Positions 18,162 to 26,794 of a stretch of DNA of 64,000 bases are shown here, one piece after another. Under the pieces are notes generated by a model, which saw nothing but the letters and a program-made list of their open reading frames with translations, had not been told where the DNA came from and ran no database searches. Source of the DNA: an uncultured Bryobacterales bacterium (lineage in GTDB: Bacteria > Acidobacteriota > Terriglobia > Bryobacterales > Bryobacteraceae); contig CALGAR010000003.1 of the NCBI GenBank assembly GCA_937959285.1, forward strand, positions 77,121-141,120, given 5' to 3'. The translations under genes were made by a program, and so were the position numbers. The stretch's first letter is position 1. Each line of letters begins with the position of its first letter.

Positions 18162-19052
18162 ATGCGGCTCGGATATCCGTGCATCAACACGAGCCTGCCC
18201 ACCGGGAGCATTAAGACTTTCCGGCTGAAGTCCTACTCGTCCGAACGATTAGCGGCAACCGTTGAGGCGAATCTTACCGGACTGACCGATATACTCGAAT
18301 TCAATCTTGCACACGGCCTACTCTTCTTTCGCATCTCCTCCCAGATCATTCCGTTTGCTTCACACCCGATCTCGCGCTACCCCTGGCAGGAGTGGTTCCG
18401 CAGCCGCTTTAATGAGATTGGTAGATTCATACGGGCGCACGGAATGCGGATGTCCATGCATCCGGATCAATTCACAGTCCTGAATTCGCTGGACGAACAA
18501 GTCGTTGAGGCGAGCATCAAGGAACTGGAATACCACGCAGAACTACTGGGCCTTCTAGGCCTCGACGACAGCCACAAGGTGCAGATCCACGTGGGCGGGG
18601 TATACGGTGACAAGGAGAAGAGCATGGAGCGTTTTGTGGCGCGCTACGAACACCTCAGCGACGCGGTTCGTAAGCGCTTGGTCATTGAAAATGACGACCG
18701 ATTATTCTCCCTGGAGGACTGCCTGCGCATCCACGAGAAGACCGGCCTCCCCATTGTCCTGGATGTGCATCATCACCGCCTGCTCCCATCCGGCGGTTTC
18801 GACCAGCGCGACGCGATTCGTGCCGCATCCGCCAGTTGGGCTCCCGGCGACGGTCCGCTGATCATCGACTACAGCAGCCAGCAGCCCGGGAAACGGCTGG
18901 GCACCCACATCGAATCGATTGACCTCGCGGATTTTGAAACGTTCCTCCAGGACAGCGAAGGCCTCGACTTTGACCTGATGCTGGAGATCAAGGACAAGGA
19001 ACATAGCGCGCTCAAGGCGTTGCAAGCCCTTCGCTCAGCAGCTCGACTCTAA
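18162..19052 (+). CDS. uvsE: UV damage endonuclease UvsE/UVDE
   Basis: A 296-residue TIM-barrel, metal-dependent endonuclease that nicks 5' of cyclobutane dimers and other lesions. Family landmarks run in order: MRLGYPCINTSL at the start, RMSMHPDQFTVLNS, KVQIHVGGVYGDK, LVIENDDRLFS, VLDVHHHRLLP, THIESIDLADF and DLMLEIKDKEHSALKAL. The His, Glu and Asp residues in these segments form the three-metal site. The length matches the family (about 290-310). GTGGGACGGA lies before the ATG. It is transcribed alone, divergent from the receptor gene. Confidence 0.95.
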   Translation: MRLGYPCINTSLPTGSIKTFRLKSYSSERLAATVEANLTGLTDILEFNLAHGLLFFRISSQIIPFASHPISRYPWQEWFRSRFNEIGRFIRAHGMRMSMHPDQFTVLNSLDEQVVEASIKELEYHAELLGLLGLDDSHKVQIHVGGVYGDKEKSMERFVARYEHLSDAVRKRLVIENDDRLFSLEDCLRIHEKTGLPIVLDVHHHRLLPSGGFDQRDAIRAASASWAPGDGPLIIDYSSQQPGKRLGTHIESIDLADFETFLQDSEGLDFDLMLEIKDKEHSALKALQALRSAARL

Positions 19053-19157
19053 TGACCAACGGTAGTCAGCCCCGTCAATTCAGTATCGAGCACATGAATG
19101 TGATTTTTGGCATCCCTCGAGCGCAATCCGGCGTTAGAATATCCCTTGTCCCCAATC

Positions 19158-19868
19158 ATGCCTGAAGCCACGCCCGTTCTCGTACCACAACCGTATTCGC
19201 AGAATCCGGAGGTGTCAACGGCGAGCCTGGTAAAGCATCTGGCGCACGAGTTACGTCAACCCCTTAGTACGATCGAATCAATCGCCTATTACCTCGGAAT
19301 GATTCTTCCGAAAACCGAGTGCAAGGCCCGTGAGCAGGTCGAGAAGCTCCAGCAGCTCGTGGAGCAAGCCAATTTAGCCGTTTCCGATGCCATCCATTCG
19401 CTGCAGCTTTGTCCACGCCGGATCAGCGATGTGAACTTGAATGAGGCCATTTGCCGGATTTGTACGGAAATGACGCTTGACCAGGGCAAGGAGCCTCAAA
19501 TGAATCTCGCCGAGCGGCTGCCTTTCATACGGACGGACGCAGCTCAGACGGATCACCTGATCCGGAGCCTGCTTGCCCTTGCAATGCGTGTTGGCGTTGC
19601 AGGATCGCCTGTGTCGATTCGCACGGCTGCCGATGACGGGTGGGTGCTGCTGGAGATCTGCTGCATAACCAGAGAAATGCCGAAGGAAGAATGGTGTTCG
19701 ACGGCTGATCCTTTCAGCCCGCATCTCTGCTCGGCCTGGGGGCTGACCATCATGAGTGCGCAGCGGATCGCGCAGGAGCACGGAGGACGCGTCGAAGTTC
19801 AATCTGGTGAGAAGCTTGTGATTCGAGTTATTCTCCCCGGGTCCCGGAGCTCGTCAGCTTCCGCCTGA
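19158..19868 (+). CDS. Small soluble histidine kinase-like protein
   Basis: A 236-residue protein with a HisKA-like helix (about 27-90) containing the H box HLAHELRQPLSTIESI and a following long helix. The ATPase half is strongly reduced: the N box is not recognisable and a weak G2-like element AWGLTIMSAQRIAQEHGG remains. There is no sensor domain or membrane segment. It may be a degenerate kinase or a phosphotransfer protein. I prefer the ATG at 19158 to an in-frame TTG at 19107; neither has a good ribosome binding site. Its end overlaps the convergent MobB-like gene by 41 bp. Confidence 0.72.
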   Translation: MPEATPVLVPQPYSQNPEVSTASLVKHLAHELRQPLSTIESIAYYLGMILPKTECKAREQVEKLQQLVEQANLAVSDAIHSLQLCPRRISDVNLNEAICRICTEMTLDQGKEPQMNLAERLPFIRTDAAQTDHLIRSLLALAMRVGVAGSPVSIRTAADDGWVLLEICCITREMPKEEWCSTADPFSPHLCSAWGLTIMSAQRIAQEHGGRVEVQSGEKLVIRVILPGSRSSSASA

Positions 19869-20397
19869 CATAGTCGGAGAGGAATTGCGAGGTATAGCTG
19901 GGCGGTTCCACCCAAAAATGCGGCTTCTCGGGCAATTCTAAGTTCGGCGAGCCCGCACCCCGCTTGATCCAGACCACTGCGTGGGCTGCCGGCAGAAACC
20001 GGCGAGCGGAAGGCTTGATACCCAACCCGTTTGGCCCGACTAGCAGAGGGTCCGCTACTAGCAGGTATAAATCCGGATGAAGGTGCTCGAGGATGCTGTT
20101 CGACTCGATCAGAACATTTGTGGCTGATCCGATGATTTGAGACAGCCGCGGCATGAACGAGGCAAGCATTTCCGCCGAGGAATGCAGGCAGAACGAACGC
20201 TCCGCGCCAGCAGCCAGGTACCGGCCACTGTCAGTCGCTGTTGGGGATGTCTCTTCCTGGAGAGAATCGCCGCCATGCGGAGGATGATGAGTGATCTTGA
20301 TGGCGGTCCATCGAGCCTCGGGGATACTACGGATGAGGCCGGCTGCAACGGCGGTTTTCCCGCTCTTACGCGATGCCCCACCCACCACGACGATCAC
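19828..20397 (-). CDS. MobB-like P-loop protein coupled to lpxD
   Basis: A 189-residue nucleotide-binding protein. Walker A is GGASRKSGKTAVAAG right at the N-terminus, then TAIKITHHPP, the segment VLIESNSILEHLHPDLYLLVADP with a Walker B-like strand, and a C-terminal helix. This is the MobB-type arrangement; MobB assists molybdopterin-guanine dinucleotide synthesis, but no molybdenum-cofactor genes are nearby. The start is GTG at 20397, overlapping the lpxD stop as GTGA; frames further upstream are only antisense to lpxD. The pairing suggests an envelope-linked role, unknown in detail. Confidence 0.75.
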   Translation of the reverse strand: MIVVVGGASRKSGKTAVAAGLIRSIPEARWTAIKITHHPPHGGDSLQEETSPTATDSGRYLAAGAERSFCLHSSAEMLASFMPRLSQIIGSATNVLIESNSILEHLHPDLYLLVADPLLVGPNGLGIKPSARRFLPAAHAVVWIKRGAGSPNLELPEKPHFWVEPPSYTSQFLSDYVRRKLTSSGTRGE

Positions 20398-21425
20398 TGC
20401 TGGCGTTCCTCGAGTTTTCTCAGCCGCTCCTTCAGGTCTGCCACTTCGCGCCGCAGTGCGGGAAGACGCGCCAGGTTCGCGAGCTGCTCCAGATGTTCCT
20501 TCAATGGTCTTGCCGGTGTTCCCCAGAGCACTTCGCCGCCCCGCACGATCTTTGAACTGAGGACACCGCTGCCCGATCCGAGGACAGCCTTCGATCCCAC
20601 CCGCGCTTTGTCGCCGATTCCCACTTGCCCGCCGATGACCGCGTAATCCTCGATAACAACTCCCCCTGAGAATCCGGTTTGCGCCGCCACAACAACGTGC
20701 CGGCCGATCCGGCAGTTGTGGCCTACGTGCACCATGTTGTCCAATTTGGTTCCATCGGCGATCCAAGTGACGCCCAGCGCGGCCCGGTCTACGCAGGCAT
20801 TGGCACCGATTTCCACATCGTTGCCAATCGCCACCCTTCCAACCTGCGGGAATTTCTCATAATGGTCGCCTACGAAGGCAAAGCCGAACCCATCCGCGCC
20901 GATGACGCAGCCGGAGTGCAGGATCACCCGATCCCCGATCTCCACGTCGTCATAGACGGTCACATTGGCGTAAAGACGGCACTGAACCCCCAGGGTCACG
21001 CGCTTGCCTAGCACGCATCCAGCGCCGATTACGGTGCCGGCGCCGATCTTGCTTCCTTCCCCGATCACCACGTGCGGCCCGATTGCGATTCCCTCTCCGA
21101 GACTGACGCCTTCACTGATGATCGCCGTAGGATGAATACCCGGCGACGCCGGCTGCGGCGGGTGAAGCCTGCCCACTGCTCTCGCAAAGGCGGCCCGAGG
21201 ATCCGGAACGCGAATCAACGTACGTCCTTGCGAGTTGGGGTAATCGAGAGGTGTGATCAGGCAGCCGGCTGCGGAAGATTCCGCCTGCCTGGCTGCCTTC
21301 CGGTTCCCGACAAAGCTGAGCTGTCCATCTCCAGCCGATTCGAGCGGCGCAGCACTTGAAATCTCCTTGTCTCCATCGCCTTCGAATGTCGCGCCGAGCC
21401 ATTCGGCCAGTTCTCGCACCCGCAA
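20394..21425 (-). CDS. lpxD: LpxD, UDP-3-O-acylglucosamine N-acyltransferase
   Basis: A 343-residue cytoplasmic acyltransferase of the third step of lipid A synthesis, transferring an acyl chain from acyl carrier protein to the 2-amino group. An N-terminal uridine-binding domain (about 1-95) is followed by a long left-handed beta-helix of hexapeptide repeats (about 98-300), with the catalytic His in VHVGHNCRIG, then a C-terminal helix (about 310-343) as in E. coli LpxD. The start appears to be TTG at 21425, with GGGAG before it. It is divergent from lpxA across only 49 bp and coupled to the MobB-like gene. Confidence 0.95.
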   Translation of the reverse strand: MRVRELAEWLGATFEGDGDKEISSAAPLESAGDGQLSFVGNRKAARQAESSAAGCLITPLDYPNSQGRTLIRVPDPRAAFARAVGRLHPPQPASPGIHPTAIISEGVSLGEGIAIGPHVVIGEGSKIGAGTVIGAGCVLGKRVTLGVQCRLYANVTVYDDVEIGDRVILHSGCVIGADGFGFAFVGDHYEKFPQVGRVAIGNDVEIGANACVDRAALGVTWIADGTKLDNMVHVGHNCRIGRHVVVAAQTGFSGGVVIEDYAVIGGQVGIGDKARVGSKAVLGSGSGVLSSKIVRGGEVLWGTPARPLKEHLEQLANLARLPALRREVADLKERLRKLEERQQ

Positions 21426-21474
21426 GTGGTTGTTCTCCCAGGGAGAGTGTCCTCAGTTTGTATGATACAAGCTT

Positions 21475-22293
21475 ATGCCCATCGATCCTTCTGCTATCGT
21501 GGCGCCTACGGCCCGTGTGCATCCGGATGCTGTCATCGGACCCCAGTGTGTGATTGGCGAGTACTGTGTGATTGAGCAGGATGTAGTGCTGGGCGCCTAC
21601 TGCCGCCTCGAACCCTATGTCTACATCAAGCGTTGGACGACTTTGGGTGAACGCAACGAGATCTCTGCCGGAACGGTCCTGGGTACGGATCCGCTCGACA
21701 AGGTGTTCACCGGTGAACGAAGCTACCTGCGGATCGGAAACGGCAATCGGATCCGGGAGCATTACACGATCTCACGCGGAACCAAGCCCGAAAGCGTGAC
21801 TGAGATCGGGAACGACAACTACATCATGACTTCCGGCCACATCGCCCACAACGCCCGCATTGGCAACAACACAGTGATCGCAAGCTGCGCCCTCATAGCC
21901 GGATATGTGGAAGTCGAGGATCAGGCGTTTATTTCCGGAGGCGTGGTGGTCCATCAGTTCTCGAAGATCGGACGGCTTGCCATGATCGGAGGGAACACCC
22001 GCGTCAACAGCGATGTGCCTCCGTTTTTCCTGTACTCCGATTTCAATGTAGCCCCCAAAGGCCTCAACATCGTCGGATTGAAGCGAGCTGGCTTCACGCA
22101 AGAGCAGATCTCGGCGCTGAAGACCGCCTACAGGCTGCTCTATCGCAGTGGCCTGAAGCTGGAGGAAGCGCTTCGGCGCATCGAGGCCGAAATTCCGACC
22201 GAGGAGACCCGCCACCTCGTAGCATTTATTCGATCGAGCGAACGCGGCATCTGTAGACCGGCCAAAGCTGATAGACTTGATACTCTCCTATGA
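21475..22293 (+). CDS. lpxA: LpxA, UDP-N-acetylglucosamine 3-O-acyltransferase
   Basis: A 272-residue left-handed beta-helix enzyme catalysing the first step of lipid A synthesis. The hexapeptide repeats start at VHPDAVIG; the catalytic His lies in SGHIAHNARIG. GGNTRVNSDVPPF and GLNIVGLKRAGF lead into the C-terminal helical domain, and the length (E. coli about 262) fits. Its stop overlaps the ATG of the TolC-like gene (ATGA at 22290-22293), so this lipid A gene is translated together with an efflux operon. fabZ and lpxB, its usual neighbours, are not here. Confidence 0.95.
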   Translation: MPIDPSAIVAPTARVHPDAVIGPQCVIGEYCVIEQDVVLGAYCRLEPYVYIKRWTTLGERNEISAGTVLGTDPLDKVFTGERSYLRIGNGNRIREHYTISRGTKPESVTEIGNDNYIMTSGHIAHNARIGNNTVIASCALIAGYVEVEDQAFISGGVVVHQFSKIGRLAMIGGNTRVNSDVPPFFLYSDFNVAPKGLNIVGLKRAGFTQEQISALKTAYRLLYRSGLKLEEALRRIEAEIPTEETRHLVAFIRSSERGICRPAKADRLDTLL

Positions 22294-23645
22294 AGCGTTT
22301 GCTTCTTGCACTCCTTTTGTGCCTTCGCCTCGCTGCCGAACCGGCGCCTCTAACCCTTAAGGAGGCTGTCGAACGCGCGCTCAAGAGCTACCCGGCCATG
22401 CAAGTCTCCCTGGAGCAACTGAAAGCCGCGGCGGCCGCTATTAACCTTTCACGTACGTCATATTTGCCGCGCGTAGATCTGCTGGGGCAGTGGAATCGGG
22501 CGACCCGAAACAATGTGTTCGGGCTGCTCCTTCCGCAGAGCGTAATTCCGGCCATATCGGGGCCTCCTCGCGCAGAGAATGATCTGACCAGCGTCTGGGG
22601 TTCGGCGGCCGGCATTCTCGTCACGTGGGAGCCTTTCGACTTCGGGCTCCGCGAGGCGAACGTTCAGATTGAAGAGCGAGGCCGGGAACGGGCCAGTGCC
22701 AGTCTGGAACGGACGCGGTTCGAAGTCGCAACCATGGCAGCCGACGCGTTCCTGACAATTCTTGCAGCCGAGCAAACCGTAGTGGCGGCAAAAGCTGGAG
22801 TGGAACGGGCGAAAGTGCTTTCCACGGTTGTGGATGCGCTCGTTAAGAGCGAGTTGCGGCCCGGCGCCGATGCAGCCAGATCGAGGGCAGAGCTGGCGGT
22901 CGCCCAGACGCAATTGATCCAGGCGCAACAGGCTGTCAAAGTGGCTCGCACTTCCCTTGCTCAGTTCCTGGGTGTAAGCAGTAGCGAGATCGTGGTTGAG
23001 CCCGGATCGCTGCTGGAGACGATACCGGAAAGCAGCCAGATTGACCCCGTCGAACACCCGCTCATGCGCGAGCAGTCGGCTGCCATTGAAGAGGCCCGCG
23101 CTCGACAGAAGGCACTGGAAAGGGCTTATTATCCGCGATTGTTCTTGCAAGGAGCAACGTACGGCCGCGGCACGGCAGCCAATCCGAACGGTACAGTGGA
23201 AGGTGGCGCCGCGGGCCTTGGCCCGAATATCTTCAACTATGGAGTGGGACTGACTGTCACCTTCCCCGTGTTCGATCTTCCTGCAATCCGTGCCCGCCGC
23301 GAGATCGAATCCCACCGTGAGCGTATGGAATCCGCGCGATATGAGCAGTTGCGCCGGGAGCTGAAAGCACGGAAAGAGCGGGCGCTGGCGGAGTTCGACA
23401 GCGCGCAGCAAGTGGCGGAGGTGATGCCGCATCAGCTCGAAGCCGCCCGGGCGGCGGAGCAGCAGGCCACTGCGCGCTACCGCGCCGGCCTTGGCACAAT
23501 TGCGGAGGTAGCGGAGGCCCAGCGTCTCCTTACGCAGGCTGAGATTGACAATTCGCTGGCACGTTTGAACGTGTGGCGCGCAATGCTGAACGTTGCTGCC
23601 GCAGAAGGGGACCTGGAGCCATTCCTCGCCCAGGGGAGTAGGTAG
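22290..23645 (+). CDS. TolC-type outer-membrane efflux protein
   Basis: A 451-residue outer-membrane factor. A signal peptide (about 1-17, LLLALLLCLRLAAEP) is followed by two repeats of a long coiled-coil/barrel unit: LTLKEAVERALKSYPAM at the start, and a second half from about 245 (VEHPLMREQSAAIEEARARQ). ARYRAGLGTIAEVAEAQRLLTQAEID is the classical TolC-family motif near the end. It would form the exit channel for the RND pump encoded directly after it. The start codon overlaps the lpxA stop. Confidence 0.9.
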   Translation: MKRLLLALLLCLRLAAEPAPLTLKEAVERALKSYPAMQVSLEQLKAAAAAINLSRTSYLPRVDLLGQWNRATRNNVFGLLLPQSVIPAISGPPRAENDLTSVWGSAAGILVTWEPFDFGLREANVQIEERGRERASASLERTRFEVATMAADAFLTILAAEQTVVAAKAGVERAKVLSTVVDALVKSELRPGADAARSRAELAVAQTQLIQAQQAVKVARTSLAQFLGVSSSEIVVEPGSLLETIPESSQIDPVEHPLMREQSAAIEEARARQKALERAYYPRLFLQGATYGRGTAANPNGTVEGGAAGLGPNIFNYGVGLTVTFPVFDLPAIRARREIESHRERMESARYEQLRRELKARKERALAEFDSAQQVAEVMPHQLEAARAAEQQATARYRAGLGTIAEVAEAQRLLTQAEIDNSLARLNVWRAMLNVAAAEGDLEPFLAQGSR

Positions 23646-23647
23646 CT

Positions 23648-26600
23648 ATGTGGCTCGTACGCCTCGCGTTAAGGCGCCCGATCACCATCCTCGTGGCGGT
23701 TCTCGCCGTCGCAATGTCGGCTTACCTGGCTATCCAGCGGATGCAAGCCGATATCTTCCCGGATCTGGGAGCTCCGGCGATCTTTGTCGCGCAGCCTTAC
23801 GGCGGCATGGATCCCTCCCAAATGGAAGGCTTCCTGACGTACTACTACGAGTATCACTTTCTCTACGTCACGGGCATCGAGCACGTTGAGTCGAAAAGTA
23901 TTCAGGGCGCGGCCCTGATGAAGCTGGTCTTCCATCCTGGCACCGACATGAGCCAGGCCATGGCGCAGGTTGTAGCGAACGTGAATCGTGCGAGAGCCTT
24001 CATGCCGCCCGGCGCGGTTCCGCCCTTCGTTGTCCGCTACGACGCAGGCAGTGTTCCAGTCGGCCAGCTCGTCTTTTCGAGCCCCATCCGTTCTCCTGGC
24101 GAGATGCAGGATCTCGCCTTGAATCGCGTGCGCCCGCTGTTTGCAACTCTTCCCGGTGTCTCCGCGCCGCCGCCGTTTGGAGGAAACCAGCGCACGATCG
24201 TCGTCAGGCTGAATCCGGAGCGGATTCGCGCCTACGGGATATCGCCGGAAGAGGCGATTGCCGCAGTGAACCGTGCCAGTACGGTGATGCCTTCCGGCAA
24301 TGTGCGGACCGGAGACCTTACAAGGATTGCGTCAACAAATTCCGTAATTGGCGGGAATCTCGATGAGCTCCTTGACGCCCCAGTGCGCACGGGCACAGTT
24401 CCGCCCATCTACCTCCGCGACATCGCCACGATTGAAAGCGGAACGGATATCGTCACCGGATACGCCCACGTCAACGGGAAGCGTACGGTCTATATTCCGG
24501 TGACCAAGCGAGCCGACGCCTCTACGCTATCCGTCATCCGCAGAGTCCGGGCCGCGCTGCCGGAGATGCGGAAAGTTGTACCAGAGGACGTCACAATCGA
24601 CTTACAGTTTGACCAGTCGCGCTACGTCGCCAACGCCATTCGCGGCCTGGTTCACGAAGGTCTCCTGGGTGCAATCCTCACCGGGTTGACGGTTTTGTTG
24701 TTCCTCAGAGACTGGCGGAGCGCCCTCATTGTCATCACCACCATCCCCTGTTCGCTGCTGTCGGCGGTGGTATGGCTCTGGGCCTCCGGACAAACCATCA
24801 ACATCATGACGCTCGGAGGGCTGGCGCTTGCTGTTGGAGTGCTGGTCGACGAAGCAACGGTCGAGATCGAAAACATCCATTCGCACATGGTGGGCGGCCT
24901 GGGGCGCGCACGGGCGGTCCTCGAGGCCTGCGCGAAGACCGCGCTCCCGCGTCTGCTCGCAATGCTGTGCACCCTGGCGGTCTTTGTGCCGTCGTTCTTC
25001 ATGAGCGGCGTTGGAAGGCAGCTGTTCGTGCCTCTGTCTCTGGCCGTCGGCTTCGCGATGATCTCTTCCTACGCCCTGTCGAGCACGCTGGTGCCAATCA
25101 TGTCTGTGTGGCTCATGCGTGAAAGCAGCGTTGCCGAGGAGAAGGCAGGCGTCGTCGGGTTCCTGCAAAACGTTTATCGCCGATACCTGGGAGCCGTCCT
25201 CCGCATCCGCTACGTGGTTGTCGGCGGATATCTGCTTGGGGCTTTCGGCTTGCTCGCTCTCCTGCTCCCGAAGCTGGGAACAGAAATCTTCCCATCGGTC
25301 GATTCCGGACAGTTTCAGATACGCCTGCGTGCTCCCACCGGCACACGGATCGAGCGAACCGAGCTGATCGCACTGCGCGCACTTGACGTCATCAAGCGGG
25401 AGGTAGGGCCGGAGCATGTCGAAATCTCTACCGGTTTCATCGGCGTGCAGCCCGCCAGTTATCCCGTCAATACAATCTATCTCTGGACCAGCGGACCGCA
25501 TGAAGCGGTACTGACGGTCGCGCTGAAACCGGGCGCCACACTTCGCGGCGAGGAGTTGAAGGAGCGGCTCAGAGCGAGCCTGCGCAAGGAGCTTCCTGAC
25601 ACCGCTATCTCGTTTGAGGCCGGAGACATCATCAGCCAGGTGATGAGCTTCGGATCTCCGACACCCATCGAAGTTGCTGTCCAGGGACCGAACCTGGCGG
25701 CCAATCGCGAGTACGCGGAGAAGGTGCGCCTGGAGCTTGCCAAGCTGGAGACGTTGCGCGACCTCCAGTACGCCCAACCTCTGGATTATCCGACCGTCGA
25801 CGTCAAAGTCGACCGCGAACGGGCGGGGCAGTTCGGGCTCACAGTGGCCAGCGTTGCCAAGAGCCTAGTTGCGGCCACCTCCTCCAGCCGCTTCATCGAT
25901 CCGAACTACTGGCGCGATCCGAACAGCGGCAACGCGTTCCAGATTCAGGTGGAGATCCCGCAGCAGAACATGGCCTCGCTCGATGACATTCGCGAGATCC
26001 CTGTTTCTGCCGGTTCGCCGCGGCCCCAGCTCGGGGATGTGGCCGATGTGAAGTACGGGACCGCCATGGGACTCGTAGAGCGATACAACATGCAGCGTGT
26101 CGTTAGCCTGACGGCGAACGTCCACAACCTGCCATTAGGGCAGGCCGCTGCTCAGGTTCGCGAAGCCCTGCGCCGCGTAGGGGAACCTCCGCGCGGTGTC
26201 ACCGTTAATCTGCGCGGTCAGGTTCCCGCTCTCGAACAGACCATCTCGGGGTTACAGGTGGGTCTGGCGCTCTCAATTGGTTTCATCTTTCTGTTGCTCA
26301 CGGCGAACTTTCAGTCGTTCCGGCTTGCAGCCACCGTGGTTTCCACCATTCCGGCCGTACTGTGCGGCGTAGTGGCGGCATTGCTGCTGACCAGGACAAC
26401 CCTGAATGTTCAATCCTTCATGGGGGCGATCATGGCGACAGGCATTGCCGTCGCCAACTCGATCCTGCTTGTCACCTTTGCCGAGCGGGCGCGCATGAGC
26501 GGTCAGGACTCGGTATCTGCGGCGCTCACTGGAGCTAGCGGCAGATTGCGCCCCATCCTCATGACAGCAGCGGCGATGATCGCCGGCATGGTTCCAATCG

Positions 26601-26794
26601 CCTTCAGCATTTCTGAAGGCTCTGAGCAATCCGCGCCGTTAGGCAGAGCGGTGATTGGAGGATTGATTCTGGCCACCTTCGCCACCTTGATGGTGCTGCC
26701 GTCTGTCTACGCGGTGATGCAGCGTGGCCGGCGCGCTGTTTCCCCCTCTTTAGATCCGGATGATCCAACGAGCCGATACTATGAGACGAATTAG
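23648..26794 (+). CDS. RND-family efflux pump inner-membrane subunit
   Basis: A 1048-residue proton-driven transporter with the usual duplicated layout: one N-terminal transmembrane helix, a large periplasmic loop (about 35-335), six helices, a second loop (about 560-870) and five final helices. The fourth helix reads VGVLVDEATVEIEN, keeping the first Asp of the AcrB proton relay but with Glu at the second. The tenth helix reads GIAVANSILLVTFAE, with Ala where AcrB has Lys940. It thus mixes drug- and metal-pump features; the substrate is unknown. It begins 2 bp after the TolC-like gene and overlaps the adaptor gene. Confidence 0.93.
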   Translation: MWLVRLALRRPITILVAVLAVAMSAYLAIQRMQADIFPDLGAPAIFVAQPYGGMDPSQMEGFLTYYYEYHFLYVTGIEHVESKSIQGAALMKLVFHPGTDMSQAMAQVVANVNRARAFMPPGAVPPFVVRYDAGSVPVGQLVFSSPIRSPGEMQDLALNRVRPLFATLPGVSAPPPFGGNQRTIVVRLNPERIRAYGISPEEAIAAVNRASTVMPSGNVRTGDLTRIASTNSVIGGNLDELLDAPVRTGTVPPIYLRDIATIESGTDIVTGYAHVNGKRTVYIPVTKRADASTLSVIRRVRAALPEMRKVVPEDVTIDLQFDQSRYVANAIRGLVHEGLLGAILTGLTVLLFLRDWRSALIVITTIPCSLLSAVVWLWASGQTINIMTLGGLALAVGVLVDEATVEIENIHSHMVGGLGRARAVLEACAKTALPRLLAMLCTLAVFVPSFFMSGVGRQLFVPLSLAVGFAMISSYALSSTLVPIMSVWLMRESSVAEEKAGVVGFLQNVYRRYLGAVLRIRYVVVGGYLLGAFGLLALLLPKLGTEIFPSVDSGQFQIRLRAPTGTRIERTELIALRALDVIKREVGPEHVEISTGFIGVQPASYPVNTIYLWTSGPHEAVLTVALKPGATLRGEELKERLRASLRKELPDTAISFEAGDIISQVMSFGSPTPIEVAVQGPNLAANREYAEKVRLELAKLETLRDLQYAQPLDYPTVDVKVDRERAGQFGLTVASVAKSLVAATSSSRFIDPNYWRDPNSGNAFQIQVEIPQQNMASLDDIREIPVSAGSPRPQLGDVADVKYGTAMGLVERYNMQRVVSLTANVHNLPLGQAAAQVREALRRVGEPPRGVTVNLRGQVPALEQTISGLQVGLALSIGFIFLLLTANFQSFRLAATVVSTIPAVLCGVVAALLLTRTTLNVQSFMGAIMATGIAVANSILLVTFAERARMSGQDSVSAALTGASGRLRPILMTAAAMIAGMVPIAFSISEGSEQSAPLGRAVIGGLILATFATLMVLPSVYAVMQRGRRAVSPSLDPDDPTSRYYETN

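Noticed and set aside
19107..19157. Longer start (TTG) for the histidine-kinase-like gene
   Set aside because: No ribosome site and the added residues have no domain; ATG at 19158 is preferred.
24602..25777. 391-codon minus-strand frame across the RND gene
   Set aside because: Antisense shadow of the transporter; the plus-strand gene is certain.
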